A DNA stretch of 64,000 nt from positions 124,001 through 188,000 of the forward strand of contig NZ_KE386934.1 in the NCBI RefSeq assembly GCF_000429645.1, written 5' to 3'. The notes beneath the pieces were generated by a model that had not been told where the DNA came from, ran no database searches, and saw only the letters and a program-made list of their open reading frames with translations. The position numbers and the translations under genes were made by a program. Of this stretch, positions 18,927 through 27,204 are shown in pieces; within the stretch, counting starts at the first letter, position 1, and each line of letters starts with the position of its first letter. Source of the stretch: Niveispirillum irakense DSM 11586. GTDB taxonomy: Bacteria; Pseudomonadota; Alphaproteobacteria; Azospirillales; Azospirillaceae.

Positions 18927-18946
18927 CCCTTCGCCTATACGAAGGG
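18927..18946 (+). promoter_or_regulatory. Small hairpin covering the ribosome site of the GGDEF gene
   Basis: CCCTTCG (18927-18933) pairs with CGAAGGG (18940-18946), loop of 6. The 3' arm is the GAAGGG ribosome site 7-8 bases before the GTG start at 18954, so the hairpin could mask it. This depends on the GTG being the true start. Confidence 0.4.
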
Positions 18947-18953
18947 ACGTATC

Positions 18954-20561
18954 GTGCTGCCTTACCGGCAGTTGATCCGTGTTTATACTGCCGGCATGCG
19001 GATACACACGTTCAGATATGGCCGAACAGCCGGTTGGTTTGCGGGGCCCGTGCTTGAGACACTTTTTGTGGGATTAAGCGCGATTCTTGCTATCGGCATG
19101 CTGGCAATCATCATGTTGCAGTTGCTGAATGATCGTGAAGATGTCGGCAATGAGGCCGTAAAGATCGAGGATAATATCAGCCTCATTCTCTCCGCCTATG
19201 TTGAACAAAGACTGGGGCTTCTAGAAACACTGCTCAAAGGGGTGCGGGAATCCCTGCCTGTGGAAGGGCCGACGCAGCCAACACCCATCACTGAAGACCG
19301 GATCAGCCAGCTTCAGAGTGCGATGGAAGATACATTATCGGCTGTGGTGATTCTTGACCATCAAGGCATCATCCGCGCCAGTTCCCACAAGAACCGACTT
19401 GTCGGGACCGATCTTTCATCGCGTGAATATTTCAAATATCATCAGAATAATAGTGGGATGGGGCTTTTTCTCAGTGGTCCGATCAATACGGTTAAGACGA
19501 AGGAGCCAGCCCTGATTTTCAGCCTGAGGGTTGAGGACGCACGGGGTGAATTCGTGGGGGTTATCTCAGCCGCCCTTCGTCTTTCCTATTTCGATACTTT
19601 GTTTTCACGCCTCAATCTTCCCAAACATAGCTCCATCACCCTGCTGCTGAATAAAGGGATTGCGCTGGCCCGCCGGCCTACCGTGCCGAATTTGGCGGGA
19701 ACGGACCTGTCAAATTCACCTGCACTGATCAAATCAGAACAGCAAGGAGAGCAGGTATTCGAAGCCGTGGCGCAATTAGATCAAATCAACAAGCTCTACG
19801 TCTCCAGAAAGATCAGCCACTATCCTTTGCGGATCAATGTCGCCTGGTCAGTGGAAGAGGTGTACCGGGAATGGACAGTCAAGGCCATCATCATTGGTAT
19901 TGTCACAACCCTCTTCTCAGCGGGGATCATTACCCTGCTGATCGTCCAATACCGGATGAACGGATGGCTGCGGGGGACGCATGAAGCCCTTAATCAAGCC
20001 AATCGAGAGTTGCAGTTACAGGCCGGGACGGACGGGCTGACCGGTATCGCCAACCGGCGGCGGCTGGATGAATATTTGAACTCAATTCCCCCCGGCCGCA
20101 AAACTGCACTGCTTCTGCTGGATGTCGACCATTTCAAATATTTCAATGACCGGTATGGCCACCTTGCCGGTGACACCGCTTTACGCGAGGTCGCCCATTG
20201 CATCGCCGGGGCCGTGCGCGGCGCCCAGGATATTGTTGCGCGATATGGCGGCGAGGAATTCGCCGTTGTTCTGGCACAGTTGAGCCCTGAAGCCGCTCTT
20301 CAGGTCGCCCAGCGCATCAGGGACGACGTGCAGGCCCTGGCCATCCCGCACCAGGACAGCCCCCATGAGGTTGTCACCATCAGTATCGGTCTTGCATGGA
20401 TGGATGAAAACCACATGGCCAGCACGGGTGGCCTGATCGCCACCGCCGATGAAGCGCTCTATCTGGCCAAAACACAGGGACGCAACCGGGTTGTCCTGGC
20501 TGACAAACCGTGTCTGGACGCGCAGAAAATCACACCCCCGTTTCAGCAGGCCGCTTCGTAA
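18954..20561 (+). CDS. Membrane-anchored diguanylate cyclase with periplasmic sensor domain
   Basis: Makes cyclic di-GMP. 535 residues: transmembrane helix about 28-55, a periplasmic dCache-like sensor domain about 56-300 (RASSHKNRLVGTDLSSREYF is typical), a second helix about 305-330, then a GGDEF domain (about 360-525) with TDGLTGIANRR, the active-site loop RYGGEEF and the usual DVDHFKYFNDRYGH. The inhibitory I-site position five residues before GGEEF reads GAQD instead of RxxD, so product feedback may be lost. No EAL domain. The GTG start at 18954 has GAAGGG upstream; an ATG at 18996 is the alternative. The 3' end overlaps the convergent rsmD gene by 19 bases. Confidence 0.9.
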   Translation: MLPYRQLIRVYTAGMRIHTFRYGRTAGWFAGPVLETLFVGLSAILAIGMLAIIMLQLLNDREDVGNEAVKIEDNISLILSAYVEQRLGLLETLLKGVRESLPVEGPTQPTPITEDRISQLQSAMEDTLSAVVILDHQGIIRASSHKNRLVGTDLSSREYFKYHQNNSGMGLFLSGPINTVKTKEPALIFSLRVEDARGEFVGVISAALRLSYFDTLFSRLNLPKHSSITLLLNKGIALARRPTVPNLAGTDLSNSPALIKSEQQGEQVFEAVAQLDQINKLYVSRKISHYPLRINVAWSVEEVYREWTVKAIIIGIVTTLFSAGIITLLIVQYRMNGWLRGTHEALNQANRELQLQAGTDGLTGIANRRRLDEYLNSIPPGRKTALLLLDVDHFKYFNDRYGHLAGDTALREVAHCIAGAVRGAQDIVARYGGEEFAVVLAQLSPEAALQVAQRIRDDVQALAIPHQDSPHEVVTISIGLAWMDENHMASTGGLIATADEALYLAKTQGRNRVVLADKPCLDAQKITPPFQQAAS

Positions 20562-21112
20562 CGAAGGAACAGGATGCGGGCCTGGCTATAATCCCGCTCA
20601 TCCAACAGATTGAAGCCAGGGGGCGGCGTGAATGGGTCTTTCGCCCCAACCTCCACGCAGATCAACGCCCCAGCGGCCAGCCAACCGGCACCGGCCAGAC
20701 CGGTCAGTGCAGGGGCTGCCAAATCCTGCCCATAGGGCGGATCCAAAAAGACCAGCGTTGCCGCATCCGGCGCCAAGGGTGGCAGGGCGGCATCCCCAAG
20801 GACGAAACGGCACCTGCCCGTCTCGCCCAAACTCTGTGCGTTACGGCGGGCAATCTCCAGGGAAGAACGGGCCTTGTCCAGAAACAGGGCCTGTACGGCC
20901 CCCCGGGACAGGGCTTCCAGCGCCAACGCCCCCGTGCCGCAAAAGGCATCCAGGACAATAGCCCCCTCGAAAACCCCCTCCTCCCCCCCCCAGTCGCCAT
21001 GGCTGAGGATATTGAAAAGGGACTGCCGGGTCCGGTCACTGGTAGGGCGCACATCGCGCCCGGTGGGCGCCTCCAGCGACCGTCCGCGATGCTTACCGCC
21101 GACGATCCGCAC
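20543..21112 (-). CDS. rsmD: 16S rRNA (guanine(966)-N(2))-methyltransferase
   Basis: SAM-dependent methylation of G966 in 16S rRNA. 189 residues with the GTG start at 21112, which gives the family N-terminus VRIVGGKHRGRSLEAP; longer readings to 21322 are only the antisense of rluB. Motif I is VLDAFCGTGALALEALSRGA, the catalytic motif IV is LDPPYG, and RPTSDRTRQSLFNIL is the family RNA-binding signature. It starts 20 bases inside the end of rluB, so the two are translationally coupled on the minus strand. Confidence 0.93.
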   Translation of the reverse strand: MRIVGGKHRGRSLEAPTGRDVRPTSDRTRQSLFNILSHGDWGGEEGVFEGAIVLDAFCGTGALALEALSRGAVQALFLDKARSSLEIARRNAQSLGETGRCRFVLGDAALPPLAPDAATLVFLDPPYGQDLAAPALTGLAGAGWLAAGALICVEVGAKDPFTPPPGFNLLDERDYSQARILFLRYEAAC

Positions 21113-22427
21113 CCTTGCCCCCAGCAGGATTACGCGATGACTGCTTATTGCCTGCCGGTGCCGCCGATCCAGGTGCCGGCGCCGATGCGGCAGACCGGCG
21201 GGACGGCTTGGCCGATCCCGTTTTCTCCGGCGGCGGGATATCTCCCTTGGACAAGGCGCGATCCATGGCCGCAACCGCCTTGCGGGCAGCATCGGACAGG
21301 GCCATACCGCCCTTCTTCCCAACCGGCTTCGCCGGCTGTGCCGCAGCCGGCCCTGCCTTGGCAGCGGCGCGGGCCTCCTGCTTCTCCGGGTTGAAGGTTG
21401 TGGCGGCGGGCTTGCGCTTGCCGCCCATCATCCGTTCCACGCTGGCGCGGGCCTTATCGGCGGAGGGGCGCGACGTGCCGGGCTTGGCAGCGGGCTTTGC
21501 CGGGGCCGGCTTGGTCCCTTTGGTGGCCGCAGCCGGGGCCACAGCGGCAGCGGCTTTGGTCAACCGGTCATAACGCATGCGCGGCGCCCGGACATCCTCC
21601 GTCGGCTCTTCCGGTGCGTCGTCGGGGAAGAAGGCGGGGATCTGGTCACGCAAGACACGGCGCGGCACCTCTTCCACCGCGCCCCGCTCAAGCTTGCCCA
21701 ACTGGAAAGGACCATAGGCAGTGCGGATCAGGCGGCTGACGGGCAGGCCCAGATAATCGAAGACGCGCCGAACCTCGCGGTTTTTGCCTTCGCGCAGGCC
21801 CACCGTCAGCCAGGAATTATAACCGACGGTCCGGTCGATTACCGTTTCAATGGGACCATAAGCGATCCCATCAACAACCACCCCTTCTTCCAGGCGGCGC
21901 ATGGTTTCTGCCGTCGGCACCCCATGGACGCGGATGCGATAGCGGCGCAACCAACCGGTGCTGGGCAATTCCAGGAAACGGGCCAGCCCGCCATCATTGG
22001 TGAGCAGCAGCAACCCTTCAGAGGAAAGGTCCAGGCGACCGACAGAGATCACACGCGGCAGGCTTGACGGCAGATTGTCAAAGACGGTGGCGCGTCCCTG
22101 CTCATCCCGGGCGGTGGTCACCAACCCGTCCGGCTTGTGATAACGCCACAGGCGCGTCGGTTCCGGCATCGCCACAAGGCGGCCATCCACCTGCACCCGG
22201 TCCTGGTCCGTGACCAGGAAGGCCGCCGTATCCAGCACGCGGCCATTCACGCTGACCCGTCGATCGGCGATCATCTTCTCCGCATCACGGCGGGAGCAGA
22301 TGCCGGCACGGGCCAGGCGCTTGGCAATACGTTCACCACCCACAACATGCGTGGGGGCATCAAGGGCATCATCAGCGGCGTCATCAACGGCCACCTGATG
22401 CAGGGGATCATAGCTGTTCTGGGACAT
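21093..22427 (-). CDS. rluB: 23S rRNA pseudouridine synthase B family protein with long basic tail
   Basis: RsuA/RluB-type pseudouridine synthase. With the ATG at 22427 it has 444 residues: S4 RNA-binding domain (about 35-90, RIAKRLARAGICSRRDAEKMI), catalytic domain (about 95-280) with the active-site motif GRLDLSSEGLLLLTNDG (catalytic Asp) and REGKNREVRRVFDYLG. Beyond about residue 300 comes a low-complexity tail rich in Ala, Lys and Pro (KGTKPAPAKPAAKPG and similar), as seen in many alphaproteobacterial RluB proteins; it may add RNA binding. A TTG-started version to 22484 is judged unlikely. Upstream of rsmD with a 20-base overlap. Confidence 0.88.
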   Translation of the reverse strand: MSQNSYDPLHQVAVDDAADDALDAPTHVVGGERIAKRLARAGICSRRDAEKMIADRRVSVNGRVLDTAAFLVTDQDRVQVDGRLVAMPEPTRLWRYHKPDGLVTTARDEQGRATVFDNLPSSLPRVISVGRLDLSSEGLLLLTNDGGLARFLELPSTGWLRRYRIRVHGVPTAETMRRLEEGVVVDGIAYGPIETVIDRTVGYNSWLTVGLREGKNREVRRVFDYLGLPVSRLIRTAYGPFQLGKLERGAVEEVPRRVLRDQIPAFFPDDAPEEPTEDVRAPRMRYDRLTKAAAAVAPAAATKGTKPAPAKPAAKPGTSRPSADKARASVERMMGGKRKPAATTFNPEKQEARAAAKAGPAAAQPAKPVGKKGGMALSDAARKAVAAMDRALSKGDIPPPEKTGSAKPSRRSAASAPAPGSAAPAGNKQSSRNPAGGKGADRRR

Positions 22428-22491
22428 AGGCGCGGACTTTACGCGCGACCGGGCCGCAGGTAAAGCACGGGCCCCTATCCGCAATCACAGA

Positions 22492-23073
22492 TCAGGCGTT
22501 CCAGCCGCGCCGGTCAGGCGTGCCGGGCACCTCTTCCGCGATATTCCCCAGCTTTTCATGGTCACCAGGATTGGGCGGCTCACCCGTCAGGCGGGCTTTG
22601 ACATAGCCATAGAGGAAAACCATGGTGGCAGACGGCGAATCCCAATATTCCGCCGCCTCCACGGTCACGGCCAGCAGCACCATGTCGGCATCGTCAATGC
22701 CCTTGGGGAACCAGGTCCGCATCGGCTCCCGCCATAGCTGCTTCATCAGGCCCCGGTCCGTCACCACCCGCCCCCGTCCGGACACGGAAACATAATCCTG
22801 TTTGCCAGGATGGGCGAAGGACAGACCGACATGCTCATCCTGCATGATCTCCGCCACCTTGGGCGAGGAACGGCGGGTGAAAAAATAGAGGCTGCCGTCG
22901 AAACGGTCATTGCTGCACCACATGGGGCGGGAGCGGAACTTGTCGCCATCGAACGTGGTCATCATCGCCACATCGATATGCTTGATCATTTCCCACAGCT
23001 TGTCGGCCTTCTCATCCGCGCCGGGTGAGATGCCCCTGGTGGAGTCCACAGAGGGGTTCTGGTGGAAGGTCAC
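22492..23073 (-). CDS. Pyridoxamine 5'-phosphate oxidase-like FMN-binding protein (general stress protein 26 type)
   Basis: Split-barrel flavin-binding protein of the general stress protein 26 family, 193 residues. The start is set at the GTG at 23073 (GGGAGAAG about 6 bases upstream), giving TFHQNPSVDSTRGISPGADEKADKLWEMI; readings further upstream are antisense of the tadA 5' region. Visible features: MMTTFDGDKFRSRPMW (FMN-phosphate contact region), LYFFTRRSSPKVAEI, and VSVSGRGRVVTDRGLMKQLWREPMRTWFPKGIDDADM. The substrate is unknown; the family is thought to bind FMN or F420 and respond to stress. It lies 64 bases upstream of rluB on the same strand. Confidence 0.8.
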   Translation of the reverse strand: MTFHQNPSVDSTRGISPGADEKADKLWEMIKHIDVAMMTTFDGDKFRSRPMWCSNDRFDGSLYFFTRRSSPKVAEIMQDEHVGLSFAHPGKQDYVSVSGRGRVVTDRGLMKQLWREPMRTWFPKGIDDADMVLLAVTVEAAEYWDSPSATMVFLYGYVKARLTGEPPNPGDHEKLGNIAEEVPGTPDRRGWNA

Positions 23074-23181
23074 GTCGCTTCTCCCTTGGATTGCTTTCGT
23101 TCCCAAAGGCAACGGCGCGCAAGCGCCGACGGTTCCCCCTCTTGACGGCGGATAGCCGCCAAGCGCAGCCTGTGCCGCATC

Positions 23182-23655
23182 ATGTCCCAAAGCCGTCACA
23201 GCCCATCCCCGATGGATCTGGCCTTTGCCGAAGCCGATGCCGCCGCCACCCGTGGGGAGGTGCCGGTTGGCGCCGTAATCGTCGATCCTGTCAGTGGCGA
23301 GATCATGGCCCGTGCCGGCAACCGCACAGAGGAACTCTGCGATCCGACGGCACATGCGGAGATTCTGGCCATCCGTGCAGCGGCACAGGCCTTACGCAGC
23401 CCCCGCCTGCCGGGGCTTGATCTTTATGTGACGCTGGAGCCTTGCGCCCTGTGCGCCGCCGCAATCAGCTTCGCCCGTCTGCGGCGGGTCTATTTTGGTG
23501 CCTACGATCCCAAGGGCGGCGGTGTTGAGCATGGGGCCCGCTTTTTCCAGCAACCCACCTGCCATCATGCACCGGATATCTATGGCGGGTTTGACGAAAC
23601 CCGCGCGGCCATACAGCTACGGACTTTTTTTCGCCAGCGACGGGACGGGTTTTAA
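23182..23655 (+). CDS. tadA: tRNA-specific adenosine deaminase
   Basis: Deaminates adenosine 34 to inosine in tRNA-Arg(ACG), needed to read CGN codons. 157 residues with the cytidine/deoxycytidylate deaminase zinc site: H58-A-E60 (Glu60 the proton shuttle) and P-C88-x2-C91 (LEPCALC). The TadA-typical segments GEVPVGAVIVD and GAYDPKGGGVEHG follow. Divergent from the FMN-binding gene, with a terminator just downstream. Confidence 0.95.
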   Translation: MSQSRHSPSPMDLAFAEADAAATRGEVPVGAVIVDPVSGEIMARAGNRTEELCDPTAHAEILAIRAAAQALRSPRLPGLDLYVTLEPCALCAAAISFARLRRVYFGAYDPKGGGVEHGARFFQQPTCHHAPDIYGGFDETRAAIQLRTFFRQRRDGF

Positions 23656-23671
23656 CGCACGTGCAAAAGAA

Positions 23672-23693
23672 AAGGCCCCGTCGCCGGGGCCTT
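23672..23693. terminator. Bidirectional terminator between tadA and the 23719 gene
   Basis: AAGGCCCCG (23672-23680) pairs with CGGGGCCTT (23685-23693), loop TCGC. On the minus strand it is followed by TTTTCTTTT, so it is a strong terminator for the gene at 23719-24246, and it also sits 16 bases after the tadA stop. Confidence 0.8.
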
Positions 23694-23718
23694 CATCATG
23701 AAACTGGACCAACAAGGG

Positions 23719-24246
23719 TCAGCGACGACCATTCCAGAATTCCAGCGGCGCGGAAACGGAAGGGACACCCGCGATATTGCCGTCATACATATGGCGCAGG
23801 AACGACTGGTTATAGCTCAACCGCGGCGTTGCGGACTGGTAGCTATTGGTCGACGGGTTGTAATAATAGCCGCGATTGTTGGAATAGAACGGCTCCGCAT
23901 CATAGGCGGCAACGCCGTCGCCCAAAAGGGAATTGGACCGGCGGGAGCCAAAGCTGTTGCCGTTGCCAGCCCAGTTACCGCTCATGGAGAACTGCACGCC
24001 AGAGCGGGAGGAGCCATCACTGTCGCCCGTAATGCCCAGCATCTGACCCCCGACATCATTGCCGGGACGGGCATAAGAATGGCCGGCAACGCGCTCCCCA
24101 GGCGTCAGCGGGCGTTCAATCGGCTTGAAACCATTGACCTTGCCTTCCGGAGCGCTGGCCATCGCCGGGGCGGCCATCACCAGCGGCACCGTGGCCAGCA
24201 CGGCAAAACCGGCGGCGCGGGCTGCACGGGACAGAACGATGTTCAT
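23719..24246 (-). CDS. Exported protein of unknown function
   Basis: 175 residues, not recognised. The first 30 residues form a clear Sec signal peptide (RAARAAGFAVLATVPLVMAAPAMASA). The mature part is Ser/Gly/Asn-rich with many tyrosines (GYYYNPSTNSYQSATPRLSYNQSFLRHMYDG) and no cysteine, so it may be a loosely folded periplasmic or surface protein. It is the second gene of a probable two-gene unit with the histidine-rich protein upstream, separated by 103 bases that hold interleaved inverted repeats, and ends in a strong terminator. Confidence 0.7.
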   Translation of the reverse strand: MNIVLSRAARAAGFAVLATVPLVMAAPAMASAPEGKVNGFKPIERPLTPGERVAGHSYARPGNDVGGQMLGITGDSDGSSRSGVQFSMSGNWAGNGNSFGSRRSNSLLGDGVAAYDAEPFYSNNRGYYYNPSTNSYQSATPRLSYNQSFLRHMYDGNIAGVPSVSAPLEFWNGRR

Positions 24247-24276
24247 CGCGACACTCCATCAATCCGCTAGGCGCAG

Positions 24277-24322
24277 GCACGAAGGCCCGCCAACATTCCC
24301 TTAAAGTCGTGCGGGCGGGCCT
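24277..24322 (-). promoter_or_regulatory. Interleaved inverted repeats (pseudoknot or switch candidate)
   Basis: GCACGA (24277-24282) matches TCGTGC (24307-24312), and AGGCCCGCC (24283-24291) matches GGCGGGCCT (24314-24322). The order A-B-A'-B' cannot nest: the RNA must either form an H-type pseudoknot or switch between two hairpins. It lies 31-76 bases upstream of the 23719-24246 gene and 28 bases after the histidine-rich gene, so it may be a leader element or a terminator of the latter. Confidence 0.45.
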
Positions 24323-24349
24323 CCACGTCAAGCCTTTCTGCGCATTTCC

Positions 24350-24682
24350 TTAGCGCCTGCCATCAATCTGCACATTCAGCATGAAGGAATTGGACGGCAC
24401 ATAGCTGCGATAAGGGTCGTGATAGATGATGGTCGCGGGCGGCCGGGGCGCCGGGCGAGAGCCGTAATAATGGTAATGCACCGGCGGCGGCGGGGGCGGC
24501 TTATAGTGATGGTGGTGATGGTGCCGGTCACGGCCCCGATCATGGTGATGGTGGTGATGGTGATGATGGTGGTGATGCCGGTCGCGGTCGCGCCCATGGG
24601 CCATCGCGTCCGCGAACGGCACCATGGCAAGCAGGGCGGCGACAAGACCGGCGGGGAGAGCTTTTTTCAGCGTCACGTTCAT
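24350..24682 (-). CDS. Histidine-rich exported protein, possible metal binder
   Basis: 110 residues; the ATG at 24682 has AGGAG 7 bases upstream, so the longer reading to 24850 is rejected. The signal peptide (1-27, LPAGLVAALLAMVPFADAMA) is followed by HGRDRDR, a run of 12 histidines, DRGRDR, six more histidines, a run of six prolines and HYHYYGSRPAPRPPATIIYHDPYRSY. Such His-rich segments bind Ni, Zn or Cu in other proteins (established), so a periplasmic metal buffer is possible (inference). No metal transporter or regulator is adjacent. The CATCACCAC repeats in the DNA are only the histidine codons. Confidence 0.75.
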   Translation of the reverse strand: MNVTLKKALPAGLVAALLAMVPFADAMAHGRDRDRHHHHHHHHHHHHDRGRDRHHHHHHYKPPPPPPVHYHYYGSRPAPRPPATIIYHDPYRSYVPSNSFMLNVQIDGRR

Positions 24683-24922
24683 TTTTCTGCTCCTGATCCA
24701 ACTGCGGGCTATTTGCCAGGGACGCTTTAATTTTTGGTCATCCATCAAGGCCGCATTACGGCGAACAAGCGGCATGAACGGGCCAAAACCCTTGGAAATC
24801 CGTGACAAATTTCGGCTCTCGACCTGCACCACAGGGATGGGGCCGGCCATGGCGGGCAGGGGTCCGACCGTGCTAGGGTCCGGCTACTGGATTTGTCCGC
24901 CGCCTTCCCTGTCTGGACCTTG

Positions 24923-26203
24923 ATGCTGGAATTTCTTTATCGCAGCCTGACCTTGCTGGCTGGCCCTGCCGTGCGGCACCTGCTGGATCAGCGCGCCACC
25001 CGCGGCAAGGAAGACCCGGCCCGGCGCCATGAGAGACTGGGTCGCCCTACGCTGGCCCGCCCGGCTGGCCGGCTGGTCTGGTTGCATGGCGCCAGCGTGG
25101 GGGAATCGCTGGCAATATTGCCACTTGTGGATCGATTGCTGGCGCTTGATCCGACTGTGCGGGTCATGGTGACAACCGGTACCGTCACGTCCGCCGCCCT
25201 GATGGACCGCAGGCTGCCGGGCCCGCGCGCTTTCCATCAATATGTGCCGGTCGATCTGCCAGGGGCGGTGAACGGGTTTCTGGACCATTGGCGCCCCGAT
25301 CTGGTGATCTGGATCGAAAGCGAATTCTGGCCCAATATCCTGTCCGCAATCCGACGCCGCCATATTCCCTGCGCCCTGGTCAATGCGCGCATCAGCAGCC
25401 GCAGCTTCCAGAACTGGCACCGGTTCCCCAAGACTGCCGGGCGCCTTCTCTCCGTCTTTCAGCTTGCCCTGGCACAGACATCGGTGGAAGCGGGGCGCCT
25501 GACAGACCTGGGCATCCGGGACAGCCGCGCCATTGGCAACCTGAAATATTCCGCAGCCCCCCTTCCCGCCGATGAAGATGAATTGGCGGCGTTGCGTTCC
25601 CGGGTCGCCGGTCGGCCGATCTGGTGTTTCGCCAGCTCCCACCCCGGAGAAGAGGCAATTGCGCTGGCGGCTCACCGGCAGGTGATGGCCATGCTGCCGG
25701 ATGCACTGCTGATCCTGGTTCCCCGGCATCCCGATCGAGGCGGGGTGATTGCCGATGAGATCGTGACCACCGGCCTATCCGTTGCCCGTCGCAGCACAAG
25801 CAGGTACCCGGAGAAGGAGAGCGCCGTCTTCCTGGTGGATACGCTGGGGGAACTGGGGCTGATGTTCCGGCTGGCCCCGGTCACGGCCATGGGTGGGTCT
25901 TTCATGCCAGTCGGCGGCCATAATCCGATTGAGCCGGCCCTGCTGGACAGCGCCTTGATCCAGGGGCCGCACATGTTCAATTTCGCCGAGGTGGATGCGG
26001 AGATGCGGGCGGCGGATGCCGTGCTTTCCGTGGCTGGCGGGGAGGATCTGGCCCCAGCCGTGCTGCGCCTGCTGCGGGACCCGGCAGCACGGGATCGCCA
26101 GGCAGCGGCAGCCAAGGCTGTAGCGGAAGGCAATGCCGGCGCCATCGACAGGGTGATGGCGGCATTGGCGCCGCTGCTGGCACAAGCGGGAATCGGCACA
26201 TGA
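24923..26203 (+). CDS. waaA: 3-deoxy-D-manno-octulosonic acid (Kdo) transferase
   Basis: Inner-membrane GT30 enzyme that adds Kdo from CMP-Kdo to lipid IVA. With the ATG at 24923 it has 426 residues, normal length; a TTG at 24893 would add ten residues. An N-terminal membrane anchor (FLYRSLTLLAGP) is followed by LVWLHGASVGE with the catalytic Glu at residue 61, the WIESEFWPNIL motif, and the nucleotide-binding C-terminal half with ASSHPGEE, VPRHPDR and GGHNPIEPA. First gene of the coupled lipid A operon: its stop overlaps the lpxK start (ATGA). Confidence 0.95.
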   Translation: MLEFLYRSLTLLAGPAVRHLLDQRATRGKEDPARRHERLGRPTLARPAGRLVWLHGASVGESLAILPLVDRLLALDPTVRVMVTTGTVTSAALMDRRLPGPRAFHQYVPVDLPGAVNGFLDHWRPDLVIWIESEFWPNILSAIRRRHIPCALVNARISSRSFQNWHRFPKTAGRLLSVFQLALAQTSVEAGRLTDLGIRDSRAIGNLKYSAAPLPADEDELAALRSRVAGRPIWCFASSHPGEEAIALAAHRQVMAMLPDALLILVPRHPDRGGVIADEIVTTGLSVARRSTSRYPEKESAVFLVDTLGELGLMFRLAPVTAMGGSFMPVGGHNPIEPALLDSALIQGPHMFNFAEVDAEMRAADAVLSVAGGEDLAPAVLRLLRDPAARDRQAAAAKAVAEGNAGAIDRVMAALAPLLAQAGIGT

Positions 26204-27204
26204 AAGCGCCCCGCTTCTGGTATCGCCCGCCGGGGGTGGCTTCCGCCCTTCTCTCCCCCGCAGCCGCTTTGTGGACCGCCATTGCTACACGGCGGCAGGT
26301 GCGGGCGACCCCCTATCGGTGCGGCGTGCCCGTGATCTGCGTTGGCAATCTGGTAGCCGGGGGGGCCGGCAAAACACCCGTCGTGCGTGAACTGGTCCGC
26401 CGCATGGCGGCTCGCGGGCCTGCCGCCGCTTCCCTGTCACGCGGGCATGGGGGCCGGCTGCCTGGGCCCTTGCCGGTTGATCCGCAGCACCATATTGCCG
26501 CCGATGTCGGGGATGAGCCTTTGCTGCTTTCCCGCCATGGCCCCGCCTGGATCGGCAGGGACCGGGCAGACGCCGCCAGGGCTATGACCCTGGCGGGAAT
26601 CGGCGCCATCATCCTGGATGATGGTTTCCAGAATCCAGGTTTGCACAAAGACCTGTCGCTGGTGGTTGTCGATGGCGGCAGCGGCTTCGGCAATGGCCGC
26701 GTCATCCCCGCTGGCCCGCTGCGGGAACCGGTGGCCGCCGGACTGGCACGGGCGCAGGCACTGGTCCTGATGGGCGATGGTGCAGGTGCCGCCGATGCCC
26801 ATGCCGCCGCCCATGGCGCCGGCATCCCGGTCCTGACAGCCAGTCTGCGGCCCGATCCGGTCGCCGCACGAACCCTGCAGGGCAAGCGGCTACTCGCCTT
26901 TGCCGGCATCGGACGGCCCGCAAAATTTTTCGACACGCTCCGGCAGATCGGTGCTGAACCGGTGGAAACCCTTTCCTTTGCCGATCATCACCCCTACAGC
27001 AGGGGCGAGATCACGGAACTGCTGGCCCGTGCCACGGCGCGGGGCCTGCTGCCCGTGACAACGGAAAAGGACGCCATGCGGCTGCCGGTCGATCTCCGCG
27101 AGGCGATCACCATATTGCCGGTGACGGTGGCATTTGACGAACCGGCAGCCCTGGATCGGCTGTTGGATGGTTTGGGTGGAGTGCGGATGAATGGCCAATC
27201 ATAG
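26200..27204 (+). CDS. lpxK: Tetraacyldisaccharide 4'-kinase
   Basis: Phosphorylates the 4' position of the lipid A disaccharide at the inner membrane. 334 residues with a short N-terminal hydrophobic helix (about 10-30), the P-loop GNLVAGGAGKTP (49-60), DDGFQN and DGGSGFGNGRVIPAGPLREP, and the C-terminal FADHHPYSRGEITEL and TTEKDAMRL motifs, all typical of LpxK. It overlaps waaA by 4 bases and the next acyltransferase by 14 bases, so the three proteins are made from one transcript. Confidence 0.95.
   Translation: MKAPRFWYRPPGVASALLSPAAALWTAIATRRQVRATPYRCGVPVICVGNLVAGGAGKTPVVRELVRRMAARGPAAASLSRGHGGRLPGPLPVDPQHHIAADVGDEPLLLSRHGPAWIGRDRADAARAMTLAGIGAIILDDGFQNPGLHKDLSLVVVDGGSGFGNGRVIPAGPLREPVAAGLARAQALVLMGDGAGAADAHAAAHGAGIPVLTASLRPDPVAARTLQGKRLLAFAGIGRPAKFFDTLRQIGAEPVETLSFADHHPYSRGEITELLARATARGLLPVTTEKDAMRLPVDLREAITILPVTVAFDEPAALDRLLDGLGGVRMNGQS

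Noticed and set aside
24536-24590. Apparent tandem repeat of GGTGATGGT units
   Set aside because: These are the codons of the histidine runs in a protein with a signal peptide and ribosome site, not a separate repeat element or CRISPR.
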